The notes beneath the pieces were generated by a model that searched no databases, had not been told where the DNA came from, and saw nothing but the letters and a program-made list of their open reading frames with translations. DNA of 64,000 nt, taken from contig OX352761.1 in the NCBI GenBank assembly GCA_947095585.1, positions 54,544,432 through 54,608,431 on the forward strand, in the 5' to 3' direction. Source of the stretch: Nephrocerus scutellatus (Eukaryota > Arthropoda > Insecta > Diptera > Pipunculidae). Of the stretch, positions 52,506-62,960 are shown one piece after another (positions within the stretch are counted from its first letter, which is position 1; every line of letters starts with the position of its first letter). Both the position numbers and the translations under genes were made by a program.

Positions 52506-52896
52506 AGTTAACACAAATATCGGTCGTTGCCCTTTACACAATCCCACACTGCGTTTCCACATAATTCCTTTTACCGATGACACTGCATAATATTTCACCT
52601 GCACAGACACCCAATTTCCCGTGTTGCAATATTGTTTTGCTATTAGCTTATGTAGACTGTAGAGTAAGCATAATTTGCAGAAGTAATATTCTTGATTTAA
52701 TAATTCTTAGAATAAGAATTATTAAAACTAAAACAATAGCATAAGCATAATTTGTAATTCCTAGAATAAGTATTATTGAAAGCAAATTTGTAAAATTATA
52801 AATATACGCAATAAATAAATTATCAGTAGTTCTGATTCAACCTCTAACTGCACGTGTTGTATTTTTTTGGAGCTGCGCGACTCAAATACCTTAACT
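52506..52896 (+). repeat. Errantivirus-type 3' LTR (391 bp)
   Basis: Identical by eye to 46581-46971. Followed by TGTA, the target duplication. Confidence 0.95.
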
Positions 52897-53774
52897 TGTA
52901 TGTTGTAGCGTTGTTTCTCTTGGTAAAGGTTTGTGGATTTAGGTGCCTTTAGTTCTTCGATGCTCCTGCTTATTGAGTTAAGGTCGTTAATTTGATTATG
53001 TATTGTAAATGTTTTAGTTTCAGAATGTGGTATTTTTTTCTAAATGTGTAAGGTCGTGATCAATTGGTAATTCCGGGGCAAGGGGGATAAAATTGGAATG
53101 AAGCTTGGTTTCGTATGTTGCTCTTGAATTAAGAGTTTGATATCTGGCATTTACAATGCAATATTTGTTAATTTTAAGGATTCCTGTTGAATTCATAGTT
53201 ATTTGGGAGTTCGAATCTTTGGATTTTATTACGATATTTTCAGGTCTAGGCGATGTGAATATCCATGCGTTTGTTTCTGCTAATTGGAGGAATATTGGGT
53301 GATATATAAATGTTAATTTTGTCTGACATTATAGTCTATGCGCTAGGTAAAAAGGAAAACATATTAACTTCTCAAGCATTACTTGAACGCACGATTTTTG
53401 TTGTTTTAATGGAATGGTTTTTATAGGGGTTAAGGCATTTTTCGACATTCTTTTCGTCGTATAAAAAGTAAGATTGTTTTTCGGAGTCAATAGCTAATAT
53501 CATTTTTTCGGGAATGATTAGTGAGTACATTTGGTTGTACATTGGTTTCGCAATTGTTGTCATTTTAAATATTTTAAAATTTCTGGAAGAGATCAATGGT
53601 ACATTAAGTATGAAATGTATTTTGTTATTATTGTACACGTTGTAATAATATATCTATGTAATAGTAATAGTAGTAATAGTATATCTATGTACTGTTCTTG
53701 TAAGGGGAATGGTAATTGGCTACCTTCAGGTAGGTATGATAAGATTTGTTGAGTGTAAAAATATGTTTCCTGAC
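52897..53774 (-). pseudogene. env remnant of the old LTR element
   Basis: Minus-strand pieces of an insect retrovirus-type envelope: a KIHFILNVPLISSRNFKIFK block (53372-53638), MYSLIIPEKMILAID, YFLYDEKNVEKCLNPY, then near 53160-53270 WIFTSPRPENIVIKSKD and NKYCIVNARYQTL. Frames are broken at about 53335-53370 and 53020. It continues in frame at 46580 across the errantivirus-type insertion. Confidence 0.65.
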
Positions 53775-54144
53775 TGTACAAACAGTAGGAGTGACGAAAT
53801 TAAGATTTAGGCACTTGAACCAAATCTTATTAGTTTAAATGATCATTCACACAAAAGGTTTCTGAGTAGAATGATATTTATTTAGTGGCCGAAGCCATCT
53901 TTAACACAAATAGTTTACATTATATAATGCAAAGTCTACAAAATTAAAAAATGCTTCATAATCTCATACAAAATTATAAGTTTAAGAAATCTAATGCTTA
54001 TGATAGATAACGGTGAATTCCTAGACATTCCTGCACATCCACGTTTTAATATGACGAAAAGTTGATTTATCTTCATAAGCACGTTCTGTCTGGCCTTGAT
54101 GTTACTGCACTGAATGGCCGTTTGTTATTTTGTGTTACTTAACA
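53775..54144 (-). repeat. Candidate 3' LTR of the roo-type BEL element 3
   Basis: On the minus strand a purine tract CGCGGGGAAGTA (54145-54156) precedes TGTTAAGTAACAC, the LTR start at 54144. The end at 53775 (..GTTTGTACA) is inferred. No second LTR is in the window. Confidence 0.5.
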
Positions 54145-54158
54145 TACTTCCCCGCGTT

Positions 54159-55553
54159 GAATGGGGTTCCGTTCAACTGAGAGTTTATGTTACGTTGACT
54201 GCGTATGATGCTCCTAGTTGTCAAGGTTGTGGAACAGGGATGGAAGCAGGGTTTTTTCGGATGCGAAGTCTGCAGATAGTGACAATTATTCCCAAGGCTA
54301 TTGATAGAATAAGAGCCAAATAACTGATAATGTGTACTATTCACAAGGAACGCATTATGCAGTTTTGTGAGCTCTTGATTTCGCAAGGCAGAAAGTTGAG
54401 TCTGAAGGGTTTTTTAGTGATTCCAGATGAGTGTTGTTGAATTTTGGAATAAGCTCTAGTGCTTCGTGCACATTATCGGTTTTTGTGATTGTGGAAATAT
54501 TACCAAAACTGATTCAGGAGGAATGCAGATTGCTGGTCGTCATCGGATTTCATTGGATGGTGATTAAATTGTTTCTCATCACGCAGTTGTCTTCCAGTGA
54601 AAGGAGCCCAGATCCTGTAAGTTCAATCTGAATTGTTTCTGTTCTACACACAGCGGTGAATTGAACGTCCTTCAGAGTACCGAAAATCCAGTTATTTGTG
54701 TTGTTTAACTGTGTCCACATTAGATTATTACTTGGTTTTATTACCTTGCAATCTGTCACTGTATTATTATTGAAAAGGTTGAACTCGCAGTTACATGCCC
54801 GAGAACCAGCATGGTATTTTGCCTTTTTATTAGAGCAAAAGTAACGCATGTCCTTGGCCTTCTCGCAATTTTTCAGTTCGGCTGCCGTCAGTGAGAAGTA
54901 TTGATCCCGATGACGATTTATGGCCAAAATTTCAATTGCCGGGTTTATTATCAGCAGCGTGTTATTGATGATCGAAGGAAAGAGTATAAGTTGAAACAAA
55001 TTAAACGATTTTTGTTCGGTTAGAGGAATTTTGATAACGAACATAAGGTGATTGTCAATAGCTCCTCCCTTCGCTGTTAAGATTTTGTAGAAGTGAAGCA
55101 AATCCTCATGTTCGAATGGTAATGCTTTTGACTGGAGAAGGTGGTTTTTGATGTTGATGATTTCTGCCTTTAACTGAGTAGGGTACCATAGTGAGCGTCT
55201 GTTAAGGTAGTTAATATTGCGGTTTCAATTCGTTGCAAGTTTGAAGCTACGATTGATAGTTGCATTGTCAATGACATAAAAGTTTGGAATATCCTAGTTT
55301 GCTCAGAAACCTCTCCAATTCAAGAGACAATATGGTTGGATTGATTTTGCAGAGTATTAATGCGTTCTTTTATTTCGAGATGATCTTGCTTCATGATGTT
55401 CTTGGTTGAGTCTATGGTGGATGTCTGTTTTTTCAACATAGTCAATAAGTGTGCTTCATTGATTGTTGTTTACTTGATCGATGGTTCTAGACAGCTCTTC
55501 TGCGTAGTCGGAATCAAGGAGTCCAAATAACGAATGCGCTATATTACCGACAA
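54159..55553 (-). pseudogene. roo-type env ectodomain and C-terminus (BEL 3)
   Basis: 54550-55101 has FVIKIPLTEQKSFNLFQLIL, INRHRDQYFSLTAAELKNCE, YFCSNKKAKYHAGSRACNCE and IELTGSGLLSLEDNC, characteristic of envelopes carried by roo-type BEL elements and some errantiviruses. Other frames cover the helical part upstream (55150-55450) and the anchor downstream (54159-54540). Several frameshifts are present. Confidence 0.7.
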
Positions 55554-56184
55554 TGTTAATTGCTGCCCGAGAAACTCGGTGTTTTTTGATTAAAGTTGTA
55601 TCTGCTTGTAAACTGTTTCTAGTGTTGATGAAGTACATAGCTAGCGGATTACAAGATGTTTTTTGTTTAAGTTGATTACATAGATTTTGGAGCGCCATTG
55701 TTCCACTGTCAAATGCGTCTAATTCTGGTCGGATTGGTGCCAAGTCATAGTAAACGACCATTTTCCACGCATTCGCAAATATATTTGTGGATCCAAGATG
55801 TTCGAAGTAGATTCCTGGATTATTGATGAACCTTGTTACAATGATTGGCAATGCGCAGATTACTGGCAACAGAAGCAATGATAACACAACCGTTGTAAAT
55901 AATGTATTAGATGACAACCTTCGTCGTTTTGGTTGTGCTTCTGTCGTATCATGTGCTGAGGGCTGGGAGTGCGAAGCTGGCTTCTCTGATTCAACTGTTA
56001 TTGGATCAGTATTAACAGGTTTCTTAAATAATGGAGCTAAACGATGAATTGGTCGCTTCCATATTCCTGATCCGGTTTTAAAGTTGGCAACACGAACGAT
56101 GTTATCGTCGCCCTTGAATAATTCAACGACTCTTCCCAAAGGCCAATGTAGCGGTGGCGTGTTGTCCTCTTTAATAATAACCAT
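55456..56184 (-). pseudogene. BEL 3 unit A: pol C-terminus read through into env
   Basis: One 242-codon frame: the C-terminal pol domain (PPLHWPLGRVVELFKGDDNI, IWKRPIHRLAPLF), a Ser/Pro-rich linker with QPKRRRLSSN, a signal-anchor-like segment (LFTTVVLSLLLLPVICAL) and the env start (PGIYFEHLGSTNIFANAWKM, VVYYDLAP). Pol and env are thus one open frame, as in roo-type elements where env is cut from a polyprotein. Confidence 0.8.
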
Positions 56185-56261
56185 GTCCCAACCTTTATGT
56201 TGTTATTTTGGTGTTTTCATTTATGTCGATGCTGCAGCTCGTTTAGGTAGTCGCTTGACCA

Positions 56262-57340
56262 TCATTTCCAGAATTCATGTTTTAAATGATAGATCGACTT
56301 CCATTGCGATGTCAGATTTAATTTTGCTGGAACGGTATAACTATCGACTTTTGCTACCAATAGTTCACCAATTAGGAAGTGTCCTGGTGTTAATGCTGAT
56401 AGGTCATTTGGATCGGACGAGAGAGGTGTAATTGGCCTCGAATTCAAAATAGCTTCAATTTCGATGATTACGGTTTCCAATTCTTCGTGTGTAAGTGACG
56501 CAGTTGAAATGGTTTTTATCAAGAGGTGCTTGGCTGATTTCACTGCTGCCTCCCATAAACCGCCAAAGTGAGGAGCTCTAGGTGGGATGAATTTGAATGA
56601 TATTCCTTTATCGCTGCTTGCCTTAATGATGGGCTCCTTGGCTTGTGGTGTATGCAATGCGCCGTGTAATTCTTGGAGCTGGTTTCTTGCGCCGACGAAG
56701 TTGGTTGCATTGTCGCAATAAAGAGTTTGAATTCGTCTGCGTCGGCTGATGAATCTTCTTAACGCTCCAATAAATGCCTTTTTGTCAAATCAGTCAATAT
56801 TCCCAAATGAATGGCCTTGGTTGCGAAGCAACAGAAGACTGCTAGGTATACCTTGTGGGGTCTCTTTCCTCTGATTTTTTAATGCACCCATAGAGGTCCA
56901 CAAAAGTCTACACCGGAAATGATGAATGGCCTATTTGGTGTGAGGCGATCTGCTGGAAAGTTCCCCATGACTTGAGTCATGAGCTGTGGTCTGACTCTGG
57001 TGCATCGAATGCTGTGAATACTGTGTGCCGCGCCATTACCTTTCCTTTGATGGGCCAAAATTGTTGTCTCAAAATGGATAACAGTGTCTGTGGTCTACAA
57101 TGAGCGTTTTCATCGTGCTTCATTTAAAATAACAATTTGATTATAGATTCATTGTACGGAATCAACATCGAAAGAAATTGATGCGGCTTCTAAGCGGCCT
57201 CCAACTCGTAAAATCCCTTTTTCGTCTAAAAATACCGCTAAGCTGGTCAGTGAGCTAGATCTGCACAAGCCCTTGTGACTCTTAAGATCCTGTATTTCCT
57301 TGCCAAATTCGGATTGTTGTATTTCTTGTACAATTACCAT
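56262..57340 (-). pseudogene. BEL 3 unit A: integrase
   Basis: 56262-56657 has PPRAPHFGGLWEAAVKSAKH with the catalytic Glu, ETVIIEIEAILNSRPITPLS and HFLIGELLVAK. The catalytic region around 56660-56960 (YCDNATNFVGA, SGVDFCGP) and the zinc-binding part to 57340 (ILRVGGRLEAA) are in other frames. This is the only unit with the Glu region. Confidence 0.8.
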
Positions 57341-58492
57341 TAGGGCTTCGTTGAATTCTGAGGTGATAATGTTGTTTGCCTCACTGATGTTGTATCGATT
57401 TTCATAGTTGTTCGAATGAATCGAAGAACGTAACCAATCGTACGTTGTAGAAACGAGAATGAGTTGCGATGTTTTATTTGATCAATTATTTCTGTGGAAC
57501 TTTGTGTTAGGGCTACAGCGACGATTTGTTTCCTTTTTCTTTCTAAGTCGGATAGGGTTTCTAGCTCCTTTGCGAATGGTTGGGGCCATGATGACTCGTT
57601 TCCATGCAGAAAGAATGGTCCATAAAGCCACACCTACATGACATAAAGCTAGCCGATGGTATTCCTCGTGATAGTAGGTCAGCTGGATTCTCCTTGGATG
57701 AGACGTGACGCCATTGGGTTGCCAAGGAAAATTCTTGAATTTTTGCAATTCGATTTGCAACGAACGTATGATGATGTTTTGGTTTTGACGGAAAGATGAC
57801 GATGCTGAGTTGATCCACGAAAGTACGATTTGTGAATCCGACCAGAAATATGTTGGAATATCTTGGAATCTTAAGTCACCTTTGACTCTGGTTGTGAGTT
57901 CAGCTCCTAAGACTTCAGCGCACAGTTCAAGTCGCGGAACAGTCTGCCTTTTTACTGGAGCTATGCGTGATTTAGCACAGAATAGTCTTACGACTATCGT
58001 TCGATGCTTATATGTTGACCGTAGATATACCGCTGCCCCATAAGCTTGTTCCGATGCGTCCACAAAGGTGTGAATTTGTATGGACGTTGGGTTATTTTGT
58101 TTGAAGACATGTCTAGAGACACTTGCATTAATAAATATTTTCGCCTTAACGACCACTGGGCCAAAGATTCCAAGCGGGTCAAAGATACCTGCAAGATCTG
58201 AACTGACTGATCGTTTCTTAATTAAGGCAACGTTGCCTATTTGGGCTCTTCCCCACAATTGGTTGGATTTTGGTTGCCAACTCAGACCTAAAGTATTGAT
58301 TGTGCAGTTGATGGATTCGCTAAAGTCAAGACTGATCTCTTGGTCCGCAGCGGGAATATCTTTAAGCAATGATGGATGGTTTGCACACCATTTTCGAAGT
58401 TTGAATCCGGCACCGTTTAGCAGTAAAGTCACTTGTTTTTGAGCTTCAATTGCCAGAGGAAGGCTATCCGCTCCGCTAATGCAGTTATCCAC
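57341..58492 (-). pseudogene. BEL 3 unit A: RT connection and RNase H
   Basis: 57482-58492 is one 336-codon frame. It starts after the catalytic box, which reads YVDN just upstream, then AGFKLRKWCANHPSLLKDIP, INTLGLSWQPKSNQLWG, DPLGIFGPVVVKAKIF, IHTFVDASEQAYGAAVYLRS (RNase H Asp), TVPRLELCAEVLGAEL and [14 protein letters not shown]. The frame then runs on in a shifted reading; the real end ([24 protein letters not shown]) is at 57561-57818. Confidence 0.85.
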
Positions 58493-58864
58493 ATAGAAAT
58501 CGTTGTGAAGAATGAGAGCACCATTTGGCTGTGCTATCTTATTTTGGGTTGCTAAATATTATAAGCATTTGGTTGCTAAATAGGGGGCTGACGATGTTCC
58601 ATAGGTAACGGTTTTTAATTTGAAGTATTTTATCTCCTCTTTTGACTGCGTTCTCCACATGATCAGTTGATACCCTTGGTCTTCTTCATGGATAATTATC
58701 TGCCTGTACATCTTCTCTATATCAGCTGTGAAGACGTACTTGTGTAGACGGAATCGAAGTAGTATTGAGAATAATTCGCTTTGTATCGTAGGTCCCACGT
58801 GCAGGATGTCATTAAGTGATAAACCGGATGATGTCTTTGCAGAAGCATCGAAAACCACACGTAG
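58493..58864 (-). pseudogene. BEL 3 unit A: RT fingers and palm start
   Basis: VVFDASAKTSSGLSLNDILH, VGPTIQSELFSILLRFRLHK, FTADIEKMYRQIIIHEEDQG (first catalytic Asp), LKTVTYGTSSAPYLATKCL. The catalytic box downstream reads FYVDNCISGAD, with Asn in place of the second Asp. Confidence 0.85.
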
Positions 58865-59450
58865 TGTTAATTGCTGCCCGAGAAACTCGGTGTTTTGTGA
58901 TTAAAGTTGTATCTGCTTGTAAACTGTTTCTAGTGTTAATGAAGTACATAGCTAGGGGATTACAAGATGTTTTTTGTTTAAGTTGATTACATAGATATTG
59001 GAGCGCCATTGTTCCACTGTCAAATGCGTCTAATTCTGGTCGGATTGGTGCCAAGTCATAGTAAACGACAATTTTCCACGCATTCGCAAATATATTTACG
59101 GATCCAAGATGTTCGAAGTAGATTCCTGGACTATTGATGAACCTTGTTACGTTGATTGGCGATGCGCAGATTACTGGCAACAGTAGCAATGATAACACAA
59201 CCGTTGTAAATAATGTATTAGATGACAACCTTCGTCGTTTTGGTTGTGCTTCTGTCGTATCATGTGCTGAGGGCTGGGAGTGCGAAGCTGGCTTCTCTGA
59301 TTCAACTGTTATTGGATCAGTATTATCAGGTTCCTTAAATAATGAAGCTAAACGATGAATTGGTCGCTTCCATATTACTGATCTGGTTTTAAAGTTGACA
59401 ACACGAACGATGTTATCGTCGCCCTTTAATAATTCAACGACTCTTCCCAA
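58865..59450 (-). pseudogene. Unit B: pol C-terminus and env start
   Basis: Same reading as in unit A (VVELLKGDDNIVRVVNF, IWKRPIHRLASLF, LFTTVVLSLLLLPVICAS, YFEHLGSVNIFANAWKI). The env frame ends at the array junction, where it runs out of frame into RT sequence of unit A. Confidence 0.85.
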
Positions 59451-60030
59451 AGGCCAATGTAGCGGTGGCGTGTTGTCCTCTTTAATATGCTTGCCTTAAT
59501 GATGGGCTCCTTGGCTTGTGGTGTATGCAATGCACCGTGTAATTCTTGGAGCTGGTTTCTTGCGCCGACGAAGTTGGTTGCATTGTCGCAATAAAGAGTT
59601 TGAATTCGTCTGCGTCGGCTGATGAATCTTCTTAACGCTCCAATAAATGCCTTTGTTGTGAAATCAGTCAATATCCTCAAATGAATGGCCTTGGTTGCGA
59701 AGCAACAGAAGACTGCTAGGTATACCTTGTGGGGTCTCTTTCCTCTGATTTTGTAATGCACCCATAGCGGTCCACAAAAGTCTACACCGGAAATGATGAA
59801 TGGCCTATTTGGTGTGAGGCGATCTACTGGAAGCTTTCCCATGACTTGAGTCATGAGCTTTGGTCTGACTCTGGTGCATCGAATGCTGTGAATACTGTGA
59901 GCCGCGCCATTACCTTTCCTTTGATGGGCCAAATTGTTGTCTCAAAATGGATAACAGTGTCTGTGGTCTACAATGAGCGTTTTCATCATGCTTCATTTTA
60001 AATAACAATTTGGTTATAGATTCATTGTAC
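59451..60030 (-). pseudogene. Unit B: integrase, catalytic Glu region deleted
   Basis: 59426-59932 has MAHQRKGNGAAHSIHSIRCT, ISGVDFCGPLWVHYKIRGKR (first Asp), AIHLRILTDFTTKAF and YCDNATNFVGARNQLQELHG (second Asp). The frame jumps after QAKEPIIKAS into the C-terminal pol domain, so the Glu is absent. Confidence 0.85.
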
Positions 60031-61377
60031 GGAATCACCATCGGGTGTTTTGCATTGAAAGCAATTGATGCGGCTTTTAAGCGGCCTCCAACTTGTAAAA
60101 TCCCTTTTTCGTCTAAAAATAGCGCTAAGCTGGTCAGTGAGCTAGATCTGCACAAGCCATTGTGACTCTTAAGATCCTGTATTTCCTTGCCGAATTCGGA
60201 TTGTTGTATTTCTTGTACAATTACCATTAGGGCTTCGTTGAGTTCCTGAGGTGATAATACTGTTTGCCTCACTGATGTTGTATCGATTTTCATAGTTGTT
60301 CGAATGAATTGAAGAACGTAACCAATCGTACGTTGTAGAAACGAGAATGAGTTGCGATGTTTTATTTGATCAATTATTTGTGTGGAACTTTGTGTTAGGG
60401 CCCGCCACTGTAGAGCGACGATATGTTTCCTTTTTCTTTCTAAGTCGGATGGGGTTTCTAGCTCCTTTGCGAATGGTTGGGGCCAAGATGACTCATTCCA
60501 TGCAGAAAGAATGGTCCATAAAGCCACATACTACATGACATAAAGCTAGCCGATGGTATTCCTCGTGATAGCAGGTCAGCTGGATTCTCCTTGGATGAGA
60601 CGTGACGCCATTGGGTTGCCAAGGAAAATTCTTGAATTTTAGCAATTCGATTTGCAATGAACGTATGACGACGTTTTGGTTTTGAAGGAAAGATGACGAT
60701 GCTGAGTTGATCCACGAAAGTACGATTTGTGAATTCTTTCAGAAATATGTTGGAATATCTTGGAATCTTAAGTCACTTTTGACTCTGGTTGTGAATTCAG
60801 CTCCTAAGACTTCAGCGCACAGTTCAAGTCGCGGAACAGTCTGCCTTTTTACTGGAGCTATGCGTGATTTATCACAGAGTAGTCTTAGGACTATCGTTCG
60901 ATCCTTATATGTTGACCATAGATATACAGCTGCCCCATAAGCTTGTTCCGATGCATCCACAAAGGTGTGAATTTGTACGGACGTTGGGTTATTTTGTTTG
61001 AAGACATGTCTAGAGACACTTGCATAAATAAATATTTTCGCCTTAACGACCACTGGGCCAAAGATTCCAAGCGGGTCAAAGATACGTGCAAGATTTGACT
61101 TGACTGATCGTTTCTTAATTAAGGCAACGTTGCCTATTTGGGCTCTTCCCCACAATTGGTTGGATTTTGGTTGCCAAATCAGACCTAAAGTATTGATTGT
61201 GCAGTTGATGGATTCGCTAAAGTCAAGACTGATCTCTTGGTCCGCAGCGGGACATGATGGATGGTTTGCACACCATTTTCGAAGTTTGAATCCGGCACCG
61301 TTTAGCAGTAAAGTCACTTGTTTTTGAGCTTCAATTGCCAGAGGAAGGCTATCCGCTCCGCTAATGCAGTTATCCAA
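60031..61377 (-). pseudogene. Unit B: RT connection, RNase H and integrase N-part
   Basis: 60739-61377 and 60458-60715 match unit A's RNase H ([36 protein letters not shown]). 59910-60527 continues to the zinc-binding region with ILQVGGRLKAASIAFNAKHP. A short deletion occurs near 61253. The catalytic box is further damaged by a stop (TAA) in place of the Tyr-Val codons. Confidence 0.85.
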
Positions 61378-61749
61378 TTAGAAATCGTTGTGAAGAATGA
61401 GAGCACCATTTGGTTGTGTTATCTTATTTTGGGTTGCTAAATATTGTAAGCATTTGGTTGCTAAATAGGGGGCTGACGATGTTCCATAGGTAACGGTTTT
61501 TAATTTGAAGTATTTTATCTCCTCTGTTGACTGCGTTCTCCACATGATCAGTTGATACCCTTGGTCTTCTTCATGTATAATTATCTGCCTGTACATCTTC
61601 TCTATATCAGCTGTGAAGACGTACTTGTGTAGACGGAATCGAAGTAGTATTGAGAATAATTCGCTTTGTATCGTAGGTCCCACGTGCAGGATGTCATTAA
61701 GTGATAAACCGGATGATGTCTTTGCAGAAGCATCGAAAACCACACGTAG
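61378..61749 (-). pseudogene. Unit B: RT fingers and palm start
   Basis: Nearly identical to 58493-58864: VVFDASAKTSSGLSLNDILH to YGTSSAPYLATKCLQYLATQ. At 61749/61750 it meets unit C by the same junction as at 58864/58865. Confidence 0.85.
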
Positions 61750-62340
61750 TGTTAATTTCTGCCCGAGAAACTCGGTGTTTTGTGATTAAAGTTGTATCTG
61801 CTTGTAAACTGTTTCTAGTGTTGATGAAGTACATAGCTAGGGATTTACAAGATGTTTTTTGTTTAAGTTGATTACATAGATATTGGAGCGCCATTGTTCC
61901 ACTGTCAAATGCGTCTAATTCTGGTCGGATTGGTGCCAAGTCATAGTAAACGACAACTTTCCACGCATTCGCAAATATATTTACGGATCCAAGATGTTCG
62001 AAGTAGATTCCTGGACTATTGATGAACCTTGTTACGTTGATTAGCGATGCGCAGATTACTGGCAACAGTAGCAATGATAACACAACCGTTGTAAATAATG
62101 TATTAGATGACAACCTTCGTCGTTTTGGTTGTGCTTCTGTCGTATCATGTGCTGAGGGCTAGGAGTGCGAAGCTGGCTTCTCTGATTCAACTGTTATTGG
62201 ATCAGTATTATCAGGTTCCTTAAATAATGAAGCTAAACGATGAATTGGTCGCTTCCATATTCCTAATCTGGTTTTAAAGTTGACAACACGAACGTCCTTC
62301 GCCCTTGAATAATTCAACGACTCTTCCTAAAGGCCAATGT
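61750..62340 (-). pseudogene. Unit C: pol C-terminus and env start
   Basis: 61697-62113 carries the env start (LFTTVVLSLLLLPVICAS, YFEHLGSVNIFANAWKV). A stop at 62160-62162 (CTAGGAG where A and B have CTGGGAG) now separates it from the pol domain upstream. Confidence 0.8.
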
Positions 62341-62344
62341 AGCA

Positions 62345-62960
62345 AGCAATAAAGAGTTTGAATTCGTCCGCGTCGGCTGATGAATCTTCTTAACGCTACA
62401 ATAAATGCCTTTGTTGTCAAATCAGTCAATATCCTCAAATGAATGGCCTTGGTTGCGAAGCAACAGAAGACTGCTAGGTATACCTTGTGGGATCTCTTTC
62501 CTCTGATTTTGTAAGGCACCCATAGCGGTCCACAAAAGTCTACACCGGAAATGTTCAATGGCCTATTTGGTGTGAGGCGATCTACTGGAAGGTTTCCCAT
62601 GACTTGAGTCATGAGCTGTGGTCTGACTCTGGTGCATCGAATGCTGTGAATACTGTGTGCCGCGGCATTACCTTTCCTTTGATGGGCCAAAATTGTTGTC
62701 TCAAAATGGATAACAGTGTCTGTGGTCTACAATGAGCGTTTTCATCATGCTTCCTTTTTAATAACAATTTGGTTATAGATTCATTGTACGGAATCAACAT
62801 CGGGTGTTTTGCATCGAAAGAAATGGATGCGGCTTCTAAGCGGCCTCCAACTTGTAAAATCCCTTTTTCGTCTAAAAATAGCGCTAAGCTGGTCAGTGAG
62901 CTAGATCTGCACAAGATCCTGCATTTCCTTGCCGAATTCGGATTGTTCTATTTCTTGTAC
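62345..62960 (-). pseudogene. Unit C: integrase, catalytic region mostly deleted
   Basis: 62274-62690 and 62609-62914 hold GVDFCGPLWVPYKIRGKRSH, AIHLRILTDLTTKAF and the zinc-binding part with ILQVGGRLEAASISFDAKHP. The frame jumps from IQTLYC into the C-terminal pol domain, losing the second Asp motif and the Glu. Confidence 0.8.

Larger units (their letters stand above)
46581..52896 (+). mobile_element. Young errantivirus-type Ty3 element, env deleted
   Basis: Two 391-bp LTRs (46581-46971, 52506-52896), apparently identical, with AGTTAA...TTAACT ends as in insect errantiviruses, and TGTA on both sides (46577-46580, 52897-52900), a 4-bp duplication. Inside are a primer site, a leader, intact gag, intact pol in the -1 frame, two env stubs and a polypurine tract. 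Total length is 6316 bp. It sits in the env of the old minus-strand element. It is the only element here with no visible defect in gag and pol. Confidence 0.95.
55554..58864 (-). mobile_element. BEL 3 array, unit A (env N-part to RT)
   Basis: Minus strand from right to left: RT fragment, RNase H, integrase, C-terminal pol domain and the envelope start. It joins the LTR side of the element on the left. At its right end (58864/58865) RT sequence changes abruptly to the env sequence of the next unit. Unit length is about 3.3 kb. It keeps the integrase end that units B and C have lost. Confidence 0.85.
58865..61749 (-). mobile_element. BEL 3 array, unit B
   Basis: Head-to-tail copy of unit A, 2885 bp from junction to junction. 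It begins on the left with the same env position (GTTAATTGCTGCCCGAGAAA) and ends on the right with the same RT position (CACACGTAG). It differs from A by a ~440-bp deletion near 59487, which removes the integrase Glu region and the end of integrase, plus substitutions. Confidence 0.9.
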
